Shown one piece after another: positions 20,984 through 30,243 of a DNA stretch of 64,000 nt (its first letter is position 1; each line of letters opens with the position of its first letter). Location of the stretch: the NCBI RefSeq assembly GCF_024199925.1, contig NZ_JANADR010000001.1, forward strand, positions 5,149,501-5,213,500, in the 5' to 3' direction. Position numbers and translations under genes: made by a program. Below the pieces are notes generated by a model. That model made no database searches and was not told where the DNA came from. It saw only the letters and a list, made by a program, of their open reading frames with translations. The DNA comes from Bradyrhizobium sp. CCGUVB1N3. Lineage in GTDB: Bacteria; Pseudomonadota; Alphaproteobacteria; Rhizobiales; Xanthobacteraceae.

Positions 20984-22234
20984 ATGGCCGTGGAAAGATC
21001 TCTCGCGAATGCCCAGGTCTCGCTGGGCCCCGATCGAAGTTCATTTGCACTTTTTCCACCTAAACTGCAGGGCGTAAGGTCCTTCGATGGGAAATATCAG
21101 TACCCGTTGGAGATAGCATTCGATTACTCTCGCGTGGATCGAGCAGTGATCTCCGGCGACGCTGGCCCGGGCATGCTTCAATGGCGCAGCTTGCTTCCTC
21201 CCATTGTCGATGAGTTGAGCATGGGCGAGGGCAGCACCCCGCTGATCGAGATTCCAAGACGAACAAGTCAAGCCGATGCACGTGTGTTTCTGAAGGATGA
21301 AAGCAGAAATCCAACGTTCAGTCACAAAGACAGATTGAACCTATGTGTCGTCAGCGCAGCCAAGATTTCCGGCTCGCGCGGCATCATTGCGGCGTCCACA
21401 GGCAATCATGGCATCTCAACGGCTGCTTATGCGGCCAGAGCAGGATTGGCCTGTATCGTCCTTGTCCCTGAGAGATTCAGCAGAAGCTATTTTGCAGCGC
21501 TTAGCGCATACGGTGCGCATGCAGTTCCTGTGCGAGCCGACGCTAAATTCAGGATCTTGAGTCAATTCGTAACTGAGGTCGGCTTCCATCCGACCAGCAA
21601 TTCGACGGAATTTCATACGGGTCACCCCTTCGGGCCGGAGGGATACAAGACAATCGCATATGAACTCTTCAACCAGTTGAAGAGGATGCCGGCGGCCCTT
21701 GTCGTCCCCACAGGTTATGCTGAGCTATTGTTTGGCCTGGTCAAAGGATTTCAGGAGCTGATCGAGCTCGGTATAGCAGCTGATTTGCCCCGGGCGTTCT
21801 CGGTTGAGCCTGAAGGGATGGCTCCATTGGCAAGAGCGCTGAAAACCGGGCAGCCCATGGCCACCGTCGCTCCCGTGGAGAGCCGCCTGACGTCCATTGC
21901 GTGCACTGTCAGCGGGTACCGCGGTGTCCGGGCAATTTCGGAATCCGGTGGCACAGCACTAACGGTCACCGATCAGCAGGCCTTGATGGCGCAGGCCAAG
22001 TATGCCCGCATCGGCCTTTGGCAAGAGCTTTCCAGTTCAGCTGCCTTGGCGGCTGTCGATTTGATCGCTCCAGGGTTCAGGGACAAAGATGTGGTGGTAA
22101 TTGGCACATCAAGTGGGATGAAAGATCCAATCGATTATCACGTCGTCGATCGAGTTTGCACGAGCTTTGACGATTGCCTCTCCTATCTGCGAGATGAGTA
22201 TTCCTTCGATGTCAGTCGGACAGGCGTGCGATAG
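20984..22234 (+). CDS. PLP-dependent enzyme, threonine synthase/ammonia-lyase-like (fold type II)
   Basis: A 416-residue fold-type-II PLP enzyme. The Schiff-base lysine is in NPTFSHKDRLN (about residue 113), followed by the phosphate-contact STGNHGISTAAYAARAGL segment, as in threonine synthases, diaminopropionate lyases and threonine dehydratases. A beta-elimination or replacement on an amino acid with a leaving group is likely; the true substrate is unknown. It is first in a two-gene unit with an ABC ATPase 18 bp downstream and starts 73 bp after operator A. Ectoine utilisation clusters also hold a fold-type-II enzyme (EutB), but that one is shorter. Confidence 0.75.
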   Translation: MAVERSLANAQVSLGPDRSSFALFPPKLQGVRSFDGKYQYPLEIAFDYSRVDRAVISGDAGPGMLQWRSLLPPIVDELSMGEGSTPLIEIPRRTSQADARVFLKDESRNPTFSHKDRLNLCVVSAAKISGSRGIIAASTGNHGISTAAYAARAGLACIVLVPERFSRSYFAALSAYGAHAVPVRADAKFRILSQFVTEVGFHPTSNSTEFHTGHPFGPEGYKTIAYELFNQLKRMPAALVVPTGYAELLFGLVKGFQELIELGIAADLPRAFSVEPEGMAPLARALKTGQPMATVAPVESRLTSIACTVSGYRGVRAISESGGTALTVTDQQALMAQAKYARIGLWQELSSSAALAAVDLIAPGFRDKDVVVIGTSSGMKDPIDYHVVDRVCTSFDDCLSYLRDEYSFDVSRTGVR

Positions 22235-22252
22235 CGAACTGGGTCAATCCTG

Positions 22253-23023
22253 ATGCACGCAACTGGGACATTTGAGAGGCTCCAGCCATTGCGCACTGCT
22301 ATCAAGATGACCGGCGTCAACAAATGGTACGGTGAATTCCAGGTCCTGCGCGACATCAACCTGGAAGTCGACCGCGGTGAAAAACTCGTCATCTGCGGGC
22401 CCTCAGGCTCGGGCAAATCGACGTTGATCCGCTGCATCAATAGGCTGGAGGAGCACCAGAAAGGCCAGATCATCGTCGAGGGCACGGAGCTCACCGGCGA
22501 CGTCAAGAAAATCCATGAGATCCGTCGCGATGTCGGCATGGTATTCCAGCAGTTTAATCTGTTCCCACATCTCACGATCCTCCAGAACTGCATGCTTGCG
22601 CCGTTCTGGGCGAAGAAAGTGCCCAAGAAGGAAGCGGAAGAGATCGCGATGACCTATCTGCGCAAGGTCAGAATCCCCGAGCAGGCTAACAAGTATCCGG
22701 GTCAACTCTCGGGCGGGCAGCAGCAACGCGTTGCTATCGCGCGCGCTCTTTGTATGAAGCCGAAGGTCATGCTCTTTGACGAGCCCACCTCAGCGCTTGA
22801 TCCGGAGATGGTGAATGAAGTGCTCGAAACCATGGTCAGTCTTGCCAACGAAGGAATGACCATGATCTGCGTCACGCACGAAATGAACTTCGCGCGCCAG
22901 GTTGCCGATCGCGTCATCTTCATGGACGGCGGCCAGATCGTCGAGATAGCGACGCCCGACGAGTTCTTCAGCAGACCCCAGCACGAACGCACAAAGCTCT
23001 TCCTCAGTCAGATCTTGCGCTGA
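22253..23023 (+). CDS. ABC transporter ATP-binding protein, polar amino acid type (copy 1)
   Basis: A 256-residue ATPase of the GlnQ/HisP/EhuA group. Walker [10 protein letters not shown], the Q-loop FQQFNLFPH, signature LSGGQQQR and Walker [15 protein letters not shown] are intact, and the switch histidine is in VTHEMNFA. It is a close paralogue of the ATPase at 25253-26047 but sits apart from the permeases, behind the PLP enzyme. No permease accompanies it on this strand, so it may share the permease pair encoded on the other strand. A later in-frame ATG before TGVNKWYG is a possible alternative start. Confidence 0.9.
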   Translation: MHATGTFERLQPLRTAIKMTGVNKWYGEFQVLRDINLEVDRGEKLVICGPSGSGKSTLIRCINRLEEHQKGQIIVEGTELTGDVKKIHEIRRDVGMVFQQFNLFPHLTILQNCMLAPFWAKKVPKKEAEEIAMTYLRKVRIPEQANKYPGQLSGGQQQRVAIARALCMKPKVMLFDEPTSALDPEMVNEVLETMVSLANEGMTMICVTHEMNFARQVADRVIFMDGGQIVEIATPDEFFSRPQHERTKLFLSQILR

Positions 23024-23153
23024 GGAAGCAGTTGCGCACCAGACGAGAGAGCGGGGTCCAACTGCGCAATCCCATTCGCATCTCTGCGTACCGCACTGTG
23101 CGAGCTGTATACTAGCACGAATACCCCTGGACTGCTGAGAGGCGAGCCGTATC

Positions 23154-24041
23154 CTAGCGGTAACTGGCTCCACAAAGCGCTTTGGCAGTTATGTCGCTTG
23201 AAGAGACCTTCTCATCGGCGAAGCCGTATTTTGCCATGATCTTCTCAACCGTGCCGTCGGCCATTCGCTGCGCCAGGCTTTCATTGAAAAGATTACGAAA
23301 CTCTGCATCCTCCGGCCGGAACTCAAAGGCGCCATAGGCTTTCTTTTCTCGGCCATTTTCGAGCAATCCCGTGAAGGGTGCCGCACGCTCCACACCTTTC
23401 ACGTTAGGGTCCCTCAGAATACCGACAGCCGATCCACTTGCGAACAATACCGCATCAACGCGATCAGCTAGAAGCGCTCCCAGAAGAGCATCGTTGTCTG
23501 GAAAGAGCTGAATTCGATCCTTGGCAATTCCCGCGGCCACTGCATTCGGCGTGGTCGATGCGCCTCGCATGTCGCCCAATCGAACATGCGGGTCTTTTGC
23601 TACGTCTTCGTAGCTGTGGATGTTCAGAGGATTGCCCTTCTTCACCAGAACCGCATCGCCACCGGCTTGGAAGGGGTTCGAGAAGCTTACCTGTTCGCAT
23701 CGCGCGGCGGTGATCACCATACCGGACGCTACGGCATCGATTCTACGCGATAGAAGGCTTGGAATCAGCGCGCCGAAATCCATGACCACGAAGTCGATCT
23801 TCTTCACGCCCAGTGAGTCCGCGACCGCCTTCAGAACCTCCGGATAGAGACCGGAAACGCTTCCATCATCTGTTTTGAATCCCCATGGCCACTTGTTGTG
23901 GACACCGATCGTGAGTTTGCCCTCGCTGGCCACCTTCTCCTTGAGGGTTTGCGCGTCTGCACCCGACGCCACAGCGCCTAATGCAACAAGCGCTATAGCT
24001 CCAACTCGTGCGGTTCTGCGGAAAATGTCCAAGATCTTCAT
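23154..24041 (-). CDS. ABC transporter substrate-binding protein, EhuB-like (copy 1)
   Basis: A periplasmic binding protein of about 295 residues (family 3, polar amino acids). A signal peptide ends near SGADA. The mature part contains FGALIPSLLSRRIDAV, ITAARCEQV and NPLNIHSYEDVAK, a pattern shared with ectoine/hydroxyectoine binding proteins (EhuB). A second paralogue lies at 30.2-31.1 kb. I prefer the ATG at 24041, six bases after AGGGG, over an in-frame TTG two codons earlier. It follows the racemase-family gene with a 73-bp gap and probably shares its transcript. Confidence 0.85.
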   Translation of the reverse strand: MKILDIFRRTARVGAIALVALGAVASGADAQTLKEKVASEGKLTIGVHNKWPWGFKTDDGSVSGLYPEVLKAVADSLGVKKIDFVVMDFGALIPSLLSRRIDAVASGMVITAARCEQVSFSNPFQAGGDAVLVKKGNPLNIHSYEDVAKDPHVRLGDMRGASTTPNAVAAGIAKDRIQLFPDNDALLGALLADRVDAVLFASGSAVGILRDPNVKGVERAAPFTGLLENGREKKAYGAFEFRPEDAEFRNLFNESLAQRMADGTVEKIMAKYGFADEKVSSSDITAKALCGASYR

Positions 24042-24114
24042 CGGCAACCCCTATTCTCGCTTTTCAAATGCAACACTGCGAACTATCTGTGCAATTCCTC
24101 TTTGCTGCGAACAG

Positions 24115-24924
24115 TCACAGTTGGGCTTCGAACAGTCGACCCCAGCCATGCAAGACGTCGTGACATTCCGCCAGTCGTAGAGCATGCCAACACAAAGCTT
24201 GATTGGATGAGATGATGGATTTTCCAGTCTGGCGCTCCAGTTCGTCGATAACAGCCGCAGCACGCATCTGCGTGCAAGCGATTACGATCGTGTCTACATC
24301 CGCTCTCTCAGCCACCTGTCGCACGGCGCCGGAGATGCTCTTCGGAGAAATGAATGGCGCATCGTCAGCGACGCAGCCGTCTTCATTGTGAAACGTACTG
24401 ACCGTCGGCACCTCGAATCCCGCAGCCTCGATCTCGCCGATCATCCGTTCGGCCACTTCGCGGGAGTAGGGCGAGACATAGCCCACACGGCGGGAACGCA
24501 GCGCTCGAAGAGCAGAAAGAATGGCCGTGAAGGGATTTGTGACCTTCGCGCCCGGATGAACGTTACCGATTCGTCGCGCTAGCTCTTTGGGCCCGATGGC
24601 CATCGCGGCAGAGGTGCATCCCAGGGCGACAACGTCCGAAGGACGCATCGTGTTGATCAGCCGGAGGGACTCATCAAGGTTGTCGGCCTGCTTCGTCATT
24701 CCATCCAGAGTGACTGGCTGATTGCGCTCCCGGGATGCTGGGATGCGACTTTCGTAGAGCGCGACCCCCGGAACTGTCAGCATCGCTCGCGCTTCGTGTG
24801 AGAGCGACTGGTCGTTCGCAATGACAACCATTCCGATGTGCGCTCTCGAACCGAAGCCACTATCGATATCGTAGCGAACATCAGTCCAACGCTTGGCGTC
24901 CTGCTTGGCTTGTTGCGAGGACAT
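24115..24924 (-). CDS. Asp/Glu racemase superfamily protein (maleate isomerase/EutA-like)
   Basis: A protein of about 269 residues from the aspartate/glutamate/hydantoin racemase superfamily. Two catalytic-type cysteines are seen in ALGCTSAAMAIG and VIACTQMRAA, the arrangement of maleate isomerases, arylmalonate decarboxylases and the ectoine-utilisation protein EutA. It may racemise or isomerise a dicarboxylate or amino-acid intermediate. ATG 24924 follows AGGAGG; a longer frame upstream lacks a ribosome site. Operator B lies about 160 bp upstream and no other gene intervenes, so it is probably the first gene of a GntR-controlled unit with the binding protein. Confidence 0.75.
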   Translation of the reverse strand: MSSQQAKQDAKRWTDVRYDIDSGFGSRAHIGMVVIANDQSLSHEARAMLTVPGVALYESRIPASRERNQPVTLDGMTKQADNLDESLRLINTMRPSDVVALGCTSAAMAIGPKELARRIGNVHPGAKVTNPFTAILSALRALRSRRVGYVSPYSREVAERMIGEIEAAGFEVPTVSTFHNEDGCVADDAPFISPKSISGAVRQVAERADVDTIVIACTQMRAAAVIDELERQTGKSIISSNQALCWHALRLAECHDVLHGWGRLFEAQL

Positions 24925-25086
24925 ATGACCTCCTAACCTTGTGTTTCTGGACTGGCTCTCTTCACGTCGCACGCAGTTTCGGGCGATGCAGTAAGACGGC
25001 TAACGACATTCGAACTCGGAGACGCCCCCTTACCGCTCGGCGCACCCGTGCGGGCCTAGCCACGCCATTCCCGAACCTCGGACATC

Positions 25087-25097
25087 ATACCCGGTAT
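25087..25097. promoter_or_regulatory. Candidate GntR operator B (ATACCCGGTAT)
   Basis: An exact copy of the 11-bp palindrome in the 328-bp gap upstream of the racemase-family gene, flanked by CATC on one side and ACTCGG on the other. Read on the minus strand it lies in the promoter position for the racemase and binding-protein pair. Confidence 0.62.
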
Positions 25098-25252
25098 ACT
25101 CGGACTGCTTAGTTGCCTTGTCAAGCAGGGACCCTTGAAAAGACCCGATTGACCGTGATGGGGACTGCTGGTCGCTCCTAGCGGGCCGACCATCCCGATA
25201 GGGTCCAGGATCGTCAACGCGGCTCTGGTAAGCCCAGATGAACTTCGATCTG

Positions 25253-26047
25253 CTAATTGCGCAACAGTTCACGAAGGAATTGGCGAGTTCGCGCGTGCTC
25301 CGGGCTGGCAAAAAACTTGACGGGAGGAGCCTCTTCCACGATTTTCCCGCCGTCCATGAAGATGACCCGGTCCGCCACCTCGCGCGCAAATCCCATTTCA
25401 TGCGTGACGCAGATCATAGTCATTCCTTCAGCGGCGAGGCCGACCATGGTGTCGAGAACCTCCTTCACCATCTCGGGGTCAAGCGCCGAGGTTGGCTCAT
25501 CAAAGAGCATGACCTTCGGCTTCATACAGAGCGCGCGCGCGATGGCCACGCGCTGTTGTTGTCCACCCGACAGTTGAGCGGGGTACTTTCGTGCCTGCTG
25601 CGGTATGCGGACACGCTCGAGATTCTGCATCGCGAGCGCTTCGGCGGCATCGCGCGCCATCTTTCGCACCCGGATCAAGGCCAACGTACAGTTGTCGAGT
25701 ACGGTCAGATGAGGGAACAAGTTGAACTGCTGAAATACCATGCCGACGTCGCGACGCACCTCGGCCAACCCCCTCATTCCCGCATGCAACTCCGTACCAT
25801 TGACAGCAATTCGGCCTCTCTGATGGGTTTCAAGCTGATTGACGCATCGGATCAACGTCGATTTACCTGATCCGGATGGACCGCACACCACGATCCGCTC
25901 GCCAACAGCTACAGCGAGGCTGACGTCACATAGGACCTGGAAACTCCCGTACCATTTGGACAGACTCTCGATTAGCACGGCCGCAGGTTCCGCTGCTGTC
26001 CGCTGCTGGCCGCCAGCACTGTCCCATTCCGCGGTATCCGACATCAT
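25253..26047 (-). CDS. ABC transporter ATP-binding protein, polar amino acid type (copy 2)
   Basis: A 264-residue GlnQ/EhuA-like ATPase with Walker [39 protein letters not shown] and VTHEMGFA. A strong GGAGG site precedes a double ATG at 26047/26044. It is the third gene of a permease-permease-ATPase operon and is therefore the main partner of those permeases. Paralogy to the ATPase at 22.3 kb suggests duplication within the cargo or assembly from two importers. Confidence 0.92.
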   Translation of the reverse strand: MMSDTAEWDSAGGQQRTAAEPAAVLIESLSKWYGSFQVLCDVSLAVAVGERIVVCGPSGSGKSTLIRCVNQLETHQRGRIAVNGTELHAGMRGLAEVRRDVGMVFQQFNLFPHLTVLDNCTLALIRVRKMARDAAEALAMQNLERVRIPQQARKYPAQLSGGQQQRVAIARALCMKPKVMLFDEPTSALDPEMVKEVLDTMVGLAAEGMTMICVTHEMGFAREVADRVIFMDGGKIVEEAPPVKFFASPEHARTRQFLRELLRN

Positions 26048-26078
26048 TTCGTCCTCCGTGGCCGCCTTTGTGACGGGT

Positions 26079-26741
26079 TTAGTGCGACGGGGCGAGTACT
26101 CCGAGGCGCCGCTCCAAACCCGTGACCAAAGCGACGGCTATCAATGCCAAACCAAGGATAAGAAGGCCGGCGACAAACATCGGTTCGGCATAACGGTATG
26201 TGTCCGACGCCACGTCAAACGCACTGCCGAGCATCTCCGGGACTGCGATCGCCGCCAGGTACGGCGTCGCTTTAAGGACGGAAACGGAATACGCGCCGAG
26301 CGGCGCGGCAACGTTGCGCAGCATTTGTGGCGCGATCACAAAGACCAGGGTGTCGCGCCAGCCTAGACCGAGGGTCTGAGCAGCCTCGCTTTGCCCGCGC
26401 GGTACGGCGTCTATTCCGGCTTTGAACACTTCAGACATATAGCCGGAGTAATAAAAGCCGAGACCGAACACGCCCACAAACATCGGCGGCAGAGTGACGC
26501 CATAGTAGGGAAGCACGTAGAACAGAAAATAGAGTTGAGCCAACACAGGTGTCGAACGAATTGCATCAATGACGAACTGAATGACTGGACGGACAAAAGC
26601 GTGGGAGCGTCGAAGGATCTCCCAAAGAAAGCCCATCGCCGCCGCGCAAATGAAGCTGAGGATTGCAACCAGCACCGTGTTGCCCAGGCCCTCCAGGATC
26701 CTCGGGACAATGTGCATGGCAAAAGCGAAATCAAAATTCAT
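26079..26741 (-). CDS. ABC transporter permease, EhuD-like
   Basis: An inner-membrane permease of about 220 residues from the HisM/GlnP group with five or so hydrophobic segments. The EAA loop is visible as [20 protein letters not shown], which contacts the ATPase. The N-terminal part and the [13 protein letters not shown] segment resemble EhuD of ectoine importers. The start may be the ATG at 26741 or a GTG at 26753; both overlap the end of the preceding permease gene, which implies translational coupling. Confidence 0.88.
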   Translation of the reverse strand: MNFDFAFAMHIVPRILEGLGNTVLVAILSFICAAAMGFLWEILRRSHAFVRPVIQFVIDAIRSTPVLAQLYFLFYVLPYYGVTLPPMFVGVFGLGFYYSGYMSEVFKAGIDAVPRGQSEAAQTLGLGWRDTLVFVIAPQMLRNVAAPLGAYSVSVLKATPYLAAIAVPEMLGSAFDVASDTYRYAEPMFVAGLLILGLALIAVALVTGLERRLGVLAPSH

Positions 26742-27390
26742 GGGAGCCTGCACGTCCCTTCGCGACCGACTTTTCGAGATAGCGTCCGAAGATCGTCACC
26801 GGATAGCAGATGATGAGATACGCAAGGAGAAGACCAGAGTAGATTGGCACCGGGTTGTAGCTCAATTGAGAGATCTCCTTCGCTCGAAAGGTCATATCGG
26901 ATAACGTGAGCAATGAAACGAGCGAGGTACCTTTTATCAGCTGTATGCCTAGATTGATGAACGTCGGGATCATCGCGGCTATCGCCTGAGGCAATTCGAT
27001 TAGGCACAGCACGGCGAAGCGGCTTAGCCCCAACGCAAGTCCGGCTTCGCACTGTCCCTTGTCAATGGCTTGAAGTGCCGCGCGGACTGACTGGCTGCCA
27101 TAGCCTCCGATATTCAGGCCAAGCACCAACGAGGCGACAGCAATCCCTGATAGATAGATACCGAACGCTGGCAGCGAATAGTAGAACGCGTACAGCAGCA
27201 CAATTACCGACGAACTGCGCCAGAACTCAATGACAGCGGTAACGCCCCAACGATAGATGCCACTTGAGAAATGCTGCAGTACGCCGGCGACAAGGGCGAA
27301 CGGGACTGCATACAACAGCCCTAGCAAGGTCACACTCACGGTGATACCAACGCCGGAGTAAATGCCGAGTAAGATCTGCAGCAAGCTCAT
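26731..27390 (-). CDS. ABC transporter permease, EhuC-like
   Basis: A 219-residue permease with the EAA loop AIDKGQCEAGLALGLSRF and several membrane helices. It is the first gene of the permease-permease-ATPase operon. The GTSLVSLLTLSDMTF segment fits polar amino acid and ectoine importers. The long region before it (683 bp up to the GntR start) carries operator C, so expression probably depends on the GntR protein. Confidence 0.88.
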   Translation of the reverse strand: MSLLQILLGIYSGVGITVSVTLLGLLYAVPFALVAGVLQHFSSGIYRWGVTAVIEFWRSSSVIVLLYAFYYSLPAFGIYLSGIAVASLVLGLNIGGYGSQSVRAALQAIDKGQCEAGLALGLSRFAVLCLIELPQAIAAMIPTFINLGIQLIKGTSLVSLLTLSDMTFRAKEISQLSYNPVPIYSGLLLAYLIICYPVTIFGRYLEKSVAKGRAGSHEF

Positions 27391-28073
27391 CTTCGCTCGT
27401 CCATGCTGCTACACTCAGCCCCCGAGTTGCCCCGCCGTACGGCTCGACATCGCAGTCGCGAACACCGCATCTTCTGAGCGTCCATCCCTTTGCACGACTT
27501 CCGTTCCGCTGGGCGCGCACCAGAGCTGCGGAAGGCGATTATAGTTGAAGTTCAATCCGGGCCGTTGACCCGTGGCATCAGACCCCTGAGCTCGATTAGC
27601 CAAGCACCTCTGACGACCTCGAAGACGAAACCGCCTTTTTAGTGCCGGCCGAGGTAGCCTGCTTGGTAGATCGAGGTACGGCCGAGATCGTTCGGATGCC
27701 AACGACCTCACCGCCGTTCGGCCAAGCTCGAAGGAGCGACCAACCGAAATCTGCCGCTCGCTCCCTTCACGCTCGACTTCGTCTCAACATTGACCGGTTG
27801 ATATGGACCCGATATACTCGGTATGTCAAGCTCAGTTATGCTGCGGCCCTCGCCTTCGAATTGTGCAAACCAGCGTCTAGGGGCTCTTCCGGCGGCGGTT
27901 TGGGATGCACCCGCGGCCTAGCGAAGAAGCGTATGTCGGTGCGATGGGCGTAAGAACATAGGCGCTCCGGCGCCACCATCTCGGGACTGCCCAATGCCTG
28001 ACCAATATCAGAATCGCCGGGTGTACGATATAAGACCGGCCGCACAAGTTGATACGGGCAACAGGAGATCAAG
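27391..28073. other. Intergenic control region between the permease operon and the GntR gene
   Basis: Apart from operator C, I see no supportable gene in this 683-bp stretch. Its two ends must hold divergent promoters. Short frames occur but have no ribosome site or recognisable product. The AGGAG ribosome site at the right edge belongs to the GntR gene. Confidence 0.5.
27814..27824. promoter_or_regulatory. Candidate GntR operator C (ATACTCGGTAT)
   Basis: A one-mismatch copy of the palindrome, followed by GTCAAG as at site A. It lies about 250 bp before the GntR start and about 420 bp before the permease start, so it could serve autoregulation, the transporter, or both. Confidence 0.6.
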
Positions 28074-28973
28074 TTGGTCAACACAACCAACGCGAAGGCA
28101 AACCTGCGGAGATCCAAATTGATCGATGCCGCCAAGACGAAAACGGGGAAATCGAAGTTGGTCAACATAGCCAACGCGAAAGCAAAAAAGACTCAGTCTG
28201 CGGCGGGTCCTGCTGGCTCGCAAAATCTGCGTGCCAAGTTTCAGCACGCCTCACGCCCCTTGCATGAGATGGTCCGCATCACTCTACAAGAGCGCATTCA
28301 ATCTGGAGCCTACTCCAGGGATATTGCACTACCCTCGGTGCCCACGCTGGCTGACGAATTCGGCGTCAGCGCGATCACCTTGAAACGAGCGCTTCGCGAC
28401 CTGAAAATGGCAGGCCTGGTTCGCTCCGTTGCAGGGCTCGGCACGTTCATCCGCGAACAGGAGCGGTTTGTGCTCAATATGAGCGCTGCACTGAAGCTCT
28501 CCGGCATGAAAGACGATGCCCTGCGTTCCCGCCGCTCTCTGCGGATTAAGCTTCTTTCTATCGCTAAGAGCGAAATTCAGGAGCCGGCACTTCTGCCCTT
28601 CAATCCACCTACGCAAATTTATCTCCGCGTCGAAAAAATGATATTCGTCGACGAGATTCCTATCGCCTTCGATCGCGCATTCATCTCTCTGCCAATTGAC
28701 CAAGATTTCATTGATTCACTTGGTGCGCGCTTTATCTATGAAATCATGCGTGGGCGTCAGATGCCGGTTATTTCCAACCGCATGATCATCGATGCGGCGC
28801 CGCCGGCTGAGGATGCTCAGGTCGCGCTAGGCATTCCCGACGGGTATCCAACCTTACGAAAATGTTATCACTTTGTGGCGGGTGCCCCGCCGATACGAGT
28901 TTATGGGATATCCGTTTCGCCTTTCGATCGCGTCGCGTGCTCGCTGGATTCATCGGAGGCGATCCACACTTGA
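28074..28973 (+). CDS. GntR-family regulator with UTRA-type effector domain
   Basis: A 299-residue GntR/HutC-type regulator. After an unusual basic N-terminal extension of about 60 residues, the winged helix occupies about 65-130 (LPSVPTLADEFGVSAITLKRALRDL). The rest looks like a UTRA ligand-binding domain. It starts at TTG, fixed by AGGAG six bases upstream. The extension is encoded partly by an imperfect 30-bp direct repeat (LVN-x-x-NAKA twice, 84 bp apart). Central position in cargo 2 and the four ATACYCGGTAT palindromes make it the likely regulator of all these catabolic and transport genes, probably a repressor relieved by the pathway substrate. Confidence 0.82.
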   Translation: MVNTTNAKANLRRSKLIDAAKTKTGKSKLVNIANAKAKKTQSAAGPAGSQNLRAKFQHASRPLHEMVRITLQERIQSGAYSRDIALPSVPTLADEFGVSAITLKRALRDLKMAGLVRSVAGLGTFIREQERFVLNMSAALKLSGMKDDALRSRRSLRIKLLSIAKSEIQEPALLPFNPPTQIYLRVEKMIFVDEIPIAFDRAFISLPIDQDFIDSLGARFIYEIMRGRQMPVISNRMIIDAAPPAEDAQVALGIPDGYPTLRKCYHFVAGAPPIRVYGISVSPFDRVACSLDSSEAIHT

Positions 28974-28985
28974 ACGGAGATCCGA

Positions 28986-30194
28986 TCATTCCCTTATAGC
29001 ATTGAGAATACTTGAAGCGAGCACGCTGGCACCAATTGCGAGAGCGTCCTCGTCGAGATCGAATTCGGAAGTATGGTGCGGCGCGATGATCCCACGGTCG
29101 GCATTACCGCATCCGACGAGAAAGTAACATCCGGGAACCCGCAGCAGGAATTCAGCCATATCCTCACCTGCCAACGTAGAATAGTCGACATTCGCATCGC
29201 AGACGCCACTCAGCGAGCCGGCCGCCGCGCTCCTCACGTTGGCAACGGCACTCGGGGCGCTAATGCAGGCAGGAATGGAGCCCGAAGCTTCCAATGATAT
29301 CGAGACCTTGAACTGCCGGCCGATCGCTTCCGCGATTTCCTTCAAGCGCTCGAGGATAAATGCCCGGCTAGAGGGCGACTCGGTCCGCAACGTCCCCCCC
29401 GCTGAGATCATCTCGGGTATGACGTTGTGGATCGAGCCGGCTGCCAGTTGCCCTATACTGATCACTGCGGCTTCCTGAGCGTCAACTTCTCGCGCCACGA
29501 GATGGTAATTTGCCTGAATCAGCTGCGCGAGAGCGCCGACGGTATCATGCGCGAGATGCGGGATCGCGCCATGCCCACCACTCCCCTTTATGGTCCAGGA
29601 CAGCTTGTCGCAAGAAGCAAAGAGCGCCTTTTCGGTAACCGCAAGCTGTCCGGTCTGAAGCTCGCTCCATAAGTGCAGACCATAACATTGCGCAGGATTA
29701 TAGCGTTCAAGCACACCGTCCCGGATCATCGCCAGGGCGCCCCCACCGGGCTCTTCAGAGGGTTGGAAGCAGAGAACAAGCCGACCGGCCAAAGATTGCC
29801 TTTGCCGGGCAAGGATGCGGCCCACTGTAAGCGCAATGGCCATATGGCCGTCATGCCCACACGCGTGACTGTTGCCAGGAATTGTCGAGCGACCTTCACG
29901 GTCGGCCACTTCCTCGATAGGAAGCGCATCCATATCGGCGCGAAGCATGATCGTAGGGCCCGGCTCAGGCCCTTCGATCGACGCAACCAATCCTGATTGT
30001 CCGTAGGCGCGCTCGTCGACGTTGAAGTCCAGTTTCGTCAAAGCTTCCGCGACGAACGCTCTCGTACGCGGCAAATCGAATCCCAGCTCGGGAATTCGGT
30101 GCAAAGCGCGTCGGCACGTAAGAGCCCATTCAAAATCATCGTCCGCTATCAACGCTTCTTGCTTGAGATAGGATCTATAACTGCCGATCGACAA
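28986..30194 (-). CDS. M20-family amidohydrolase (hippurate/N-acyl-amino acid hydrolase type)
   Basis: A 402-residue M20D metallohydrolase. Metal motifs are RADMDALPI (about 85-93), HACGHDGH (110-117) with its cysteine at 112, and FQPSEEPGGGA with the catalytic Glu147 pair; a C-terminal His precedes SEFDLDED. The dimerisation segment GSGGHGAIPH is present. Such enzymes cleave N-acyl or amide bonds in hippurate, indole-acetyl amino acids or acetylated diamino acids. It begins with TTG, supported by GGAGG six bases upstream. It is convergent with the GntR gene and downstream of a binding-protein gene on the same strand. Confidence 0.85.
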   Translation of the reverse strand: MSIGSYRSYLKQEALIADDDFEWALTCRRALHRIPELGFDLPRTRAFVAEALTKLDFNVDERAYGQSGLVASIEGPEPGPTIMLRADMDALPIEEVADREGRSTIPGNSHACGHDGHMAIALTVGRILARQRQSLAGRLVLCFQPSEEPGGGALAMIRDGVLERYNPAQCYGLHLWSELQTGQLAVTEKALFASCDKLSWTIKGSGGHGAIPHLAHDTVGALAQLIQANYHLVAREVDAQEAAVISIGQLAAGSIHNVIPEMISAGGTLRTESPSSRAFILERLKEIAEAIGRQFKVSISLEASGSIPACISAPSAVANVRSAAAGSLSGVCDANVDYSTLAGEDMAEFLLRVPGCYFLVGCGNADRGIIAPHHTSEFDLDEDALAIGASVLASSILNAIRE

Positions 30195-30243
30195 ACTCGA
30201 CCTCCGTGCTAACGATCAATTGAATTGCTCAACGCCGCCATGG

